Assembly: GCA_045562575.1 (NCBI GenBank)
Contig: JBJKVQ010000020.1
Location: 1 to 64,000, forward strand
DNA: 64,000 bases
Direction: 5' to 3'
Source: UBA6952 sp045562575
GTDB lineage: Bacteria > Chloroflexota > Dehalococcoidia > Lucifugimonadales > UBA6952
Both the position numbers and the translations under genes were made by a program. The notes under the pieces are model-generated. The model did no database searches. It was not told the DNA's origin and worked only from the letters and a program-made list of their open reading frames with translations. Shown piece by piece: positions 62,017-64,000 of this stretch (positions are counted from its first letter, which is position 1; every line of letters begins with the position of its first letter).

Positions 62017-62889
62017 TTAAATACTCCGAATGTTTTTTATTAATAATTTAGCCATATCGTAATCTCTTTTGCCCCCATTTTCTATTGGTGGTACTAAGTA
62101 GATTTTGTTTAAACCTAAGCTTAATAATTCCTGGATGAACTTCAAAGCAATTTCCAATGAAGAATTATTGACTTTCAATTCATTTTCTATATGTTCTGGA
62201 ATATTGCCCCAATTTTTTCCAGTATTAGAAAGCATTTGTACACCATAAAAAACTGGCTTTTCAAGAGAATGACCGTATTCTAAATAATAAGATTTATGGA
62301 AATCTAAAATAAATCTTGAATCATAACAAGGTTGAGAAATAAAAAAATCGGTCCCATTAGTTATTTTTTTTCTTACTAATTTTATTTCATTTATTTGCGG
62401 CACCTTGGAAAAGTCAATTGCACTACCAATGCTAAATTTTGTAGGAGAATCTAATCTTCTTTGTTGAAAATCTATTCCACGATTTAAATTAACAATATCG
62501 GAAATTAAAGACGTCGGAGTATAATTGTATACATTTTTTGCAGAAACTTTTTGGTCTGCAAAATCATCTCCATTAACAATAAATACATTATGTAAATCTA
62601 ATATTTGAGCACCGAGCAAATTACTTTGAATAGCAAGTTTATTCATATCCCTGCAATTCATAGTAAATATCACATTTTGATCTTGTTCTGAACTTAATTT
62701 ATATGCAAAAGGAATGGGAGCTGATCTAACTGATGCACCCGGACTATCAATAACTAATAGAAAGTCCGAATTAATATTTACTATTGATTTATACCCAATA
62801 TCACTTAAACCTTTAGGTGGTGAAATATCTGTTATAAATACATTACCAAGGTTTTTTTCTATTTCTTCTATTTCTTGAATAAATCCCAT
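62017..62889 (-). CDS. Methylenetetrahydrofolate reductase family protein
   Basis: This 290-residue TIM-barrel protein is related to MetF/MTHFR. It has TDISPPKG where MTHFR carries the catalytic EFFPP region (Glu replaced by Asp21). FSIGSAIDFS and TDFFISQPCYDSRFILDF are also family motifs. It lacks the N-terminal homocysteine methyltransferase seen in some relatives. It is first in an operon with the dehalogenase and crotonase, so a role in C1 transfer after dehalogenation or demethylation is possible; this is inference. Confidence 0.8.
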   Translation of the reverse strand: MGFIQEIEEIEKNLGNVFITDISPPKGLSDIGYKSIVNINSDFLLVIDSPGASVRSAPIPFAYKLSSEQDQNVIFTMNCRDMNKLAIQSNLLGAQILDLHNVFIVNGDDFADQKVSAKNVYNYTPTSLISDIVNLNRGIDFQQRRLDSPTKFSIGSAIDFSKVPQINEIKLVRKKITNGTDFFISQPCYDSRFILDFHKSYYLEYGHSLEKPVFYGVQMLSNTGKNWGNIPEHIENELKVNNSSLEIALKFIQELLSLGLNKIYLVPPIENGGKRDYDMAKLLIKNIRSI

Positions 62890-62959
62890 ATCATATGTTC
62901 ACAAAAGAAAATTTAATTTAATTAATGATTTTTATAATTATAATAACTGGATAACAAAA

Positions 62960-63793
62960 ATGAGTACAATATATTTTGTTGGCACACCTATAGGTAATTT
63001 AAGTGATATAACGATACGAGCTCTTGAAATACTACGTGAAGTAAATTTGATATTAGCCGAGGATACCAGAAATACCAAAAAATTATTAAATAGGTATGAG
63101 ATTAAAACAAAATTATTAAGTTATCATGAACATAATAAAAATTTACGCCTCCCCGAAATAATGGAAGCATTAAATAATGGAGATATTGCACTCGTTTCAG
63201 ATGCTGGTACCCCAAGCATTCATGACCCAGGAACATTACTAGCAAACGAAATTCTAGAAACTAATCATGCAATTGTACCTATACCCGGACCATCGGCGAT
63301 AACAACTGCACTTTCTGTTTCAGGATTAAATTCAGAACATTTTACATTTTTTGGTTTTTTGCCTCATCAAAAGATGAAAAGAGAGAAAATAATTTCTATG
63401 GTATCTTCTATGGAAAATACATCAATTTTCTTTGAAACACCACATAGGCTGGTATCAACTTTAGATTTACTCGAAAAATTATTAGATCCCTATAGAAAGA
63501 TTGTTGTATGTAGAGAACTGACAAAAATATATGAGGAAATTGTAAAAACTACCGTATCGGAAGTTAAATCAAAATTTCCAAACCCAAAAGGCGAGTTTAC
63601 AATTGCAATTGAAGGAAAGTCAGACTTTTCTGAAACTAAGTTAACAAAAGAAAAAATATTGAATGAAATTAATGAAGATCTTAAAATACTAAAAAAAGCA
63701 GGCTCAGGACCCAAAGAAGGTATTCAGTGGATTATGAAGCATTATCCACGCATAAGCAAAAAAGAAATTTATGATATTTGGATTACAATTTAA
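62960..63793 (+). CDS. rsmI: 16S rRNA (cytidine-1402-2'-O)-methyltransferase
   Basis: This 277-residue SAM methyltransferase of the tetrapyrrole-methylase fold modifies C1402 in 16S rRNA. Motifs: YFVGTPIGNLSDITIRA, LAEDTRNTKKLL, SYHEHN, LVSDAGTPSIHDPG, VPIPGPSAITTALS and FFGFLPH. Length is typical. metG follows by 81 bases in the same direction, a pairing seen in several phyla. Confidence 0.96.
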   Translation: MSTIYFVGTPIGNLSDITIRALEILREVNLILAEDTRNTKKLLNRYEIKTKLLSYHEHNKNLRLPEIMEALNNGDIALVSDAGTPSIHDPGTLLANEILETNHAIVPIPGPSAITTALSVSGLNSEHFTFFGFLPHQKMKREKIISMVSSMENTSIFFETPHRLVSTLDLLEKLLDPYRKIVVCRELTKIYEEIVKTTVSEVKSKFPNPKGEFTIAIEGKSDFSETKLTKEKILNEINEDLKILKKAGSGPKEGIQWIMKHYPRISKKEIYDIWITI

Positions 63794-63874
63794 TAATTCC
63801 AAAAAAATATTTGATTTGTAAGAAAAAATTAGTTTAAAATAGATATCTAATCCACAACCGTAAAGAGGGTACAT

Positions 63875-64000
63875 TTGTCAGAAAATATCTTGGTCGCAAC
63901 TGCTTGGCCATATACAAATAATTATCTTCATTTAGGACATATAGCAGGTTGTTATTTGCCCGCAGATATTTTTGCTCGTTATCAACGAGCTCGTGGTAAC
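63875..64000 (+). CDS. metG: Methionyl-tRNA synthetase, N-terminal part (cut by window end)
   Basis: The first 42 residues read through the window end: ILVATAWPYTNNYLHLGHIA with the HIGH-type motif LGHI, then GCYLPADIFARYQRARGN, a clear MetRS start. The start is TTG at 63875 after AAAGAGGG. The gene continues beyond 64000. Confidence 0.93.
   Translation, partial: MSENILVATAWPYTNNYLHLGHIAGCYLPADIFARYQRARGN

Noticed and set aside
1..64000. CRISPR arrays, insertion sequences, prophage genes and rRNA genes
   Set aside because: No regularly spaced repeats, transposase motifs, phage proteins or rRNA signatures were found on reading. The Xer-type recombinase is in housekeeping context.

Overview
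The window comes from an AT-rich (roughly one-third G+C by eye), densely packed bacterial chromosome. The best guess is a marine Chloroflexota of the Dehalococcoidia/SAR202 type. This is inferred from an archaellum-type FlaH-FlaI-FlaJ motor beside ordinary bacterial housekeeping genes, a fused CtaA-CtaB heme A pathway enzyme, a caa3-type oxidase, and many acyl-CoA and amidohydrolase-type catabolic enzymes. No 16S rRNA gene is present, so the placement is inference. No phage, insertion sequence, CRISPR array or integration module was seen. No stretch longer than about 190 bases lacks a gene.

Layout. 1-4765: end of an archaellum/type IV pilus-like motor operon (ArlH end, ArlI, ArlJ, an unknown acidic protein, an A24 prepilin peptidase). 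4791-6828: three hot-dog (MaoC/FAS1-like) dehydratase genes. 7004-13190: tRNA-Ser, topA, a Xer-type recombinase, aroQ, an M24 peptidase, efp and a divergent formyltransferase. 13187-18366 (minus): the tig-clpP-clpX proteostasis operon and aspS. 18555-26417: IlvD-type dehydratase, DUF418 membrane protein, peptide-type ABC binding lipoprotein, TatD, a Yip1-like protein, an EVE protein and QueG. 26553-34163: a cysteine-free desulforedoxin-like protein, rpsT, rel, hisS, a trypsin-like pseudo-protease lipoprotein, prfA and prmC. 34158-43468: zinc dehydrogenase, ICL/PEP-mutase enzyme, trmL, several small unknown genes, SDR, NIPSNAP, glycerate kinase and an epimerase. 43498-50570: tRNA-Leu, MmgE/PrpD, two adjacent acyl-CoA dehydrogenases, Ogt, amidohydrolase, DUF1028 and a tRNA Trp-Leu-Cys cluster. 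50637-58684: cytochrome oxidase operon (coxB-A-C-D, unknown membrane protein, ctaG) divergent from ctaAB-SCO. 58703-64000: ThDP enzyme, an operon of MTHFR-like protein, haloalkane dehalogenase and crotonase, then rsmI and the start of metG.

How it works together. The region describes an aerobic heterotroph: aa3/caa3 oxidase with its heme A and copper assembly factors, acyl-CoA dehydrogenation and hydration, a haloalkane dehalogenase, and glycerate and amidohydrolase catabolism, together with a stringent-response enzyme and ClpXP. Genome streamlining is visible in the gene ends. Three convergent pairs share the same 4-base TTAA double stop, two other pairs abut exactly, and two translationally coupled pairs overlap in TTGA.

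Promoters read by eye follow the sigma-70 type. Several minus-strand genes have an extended -10 (TGnTATAAT). The most striking items are the archaellum-type motor in a bacterium, the CRP-like operator between the oxidase and heme A operons, the haloalkane dehalogenase with a complete catalytic set, the cysteine-less desulforedoxin duplication, and a strong hairpin abutting the ribosome-binding site of the MmgE/PrpD gene.
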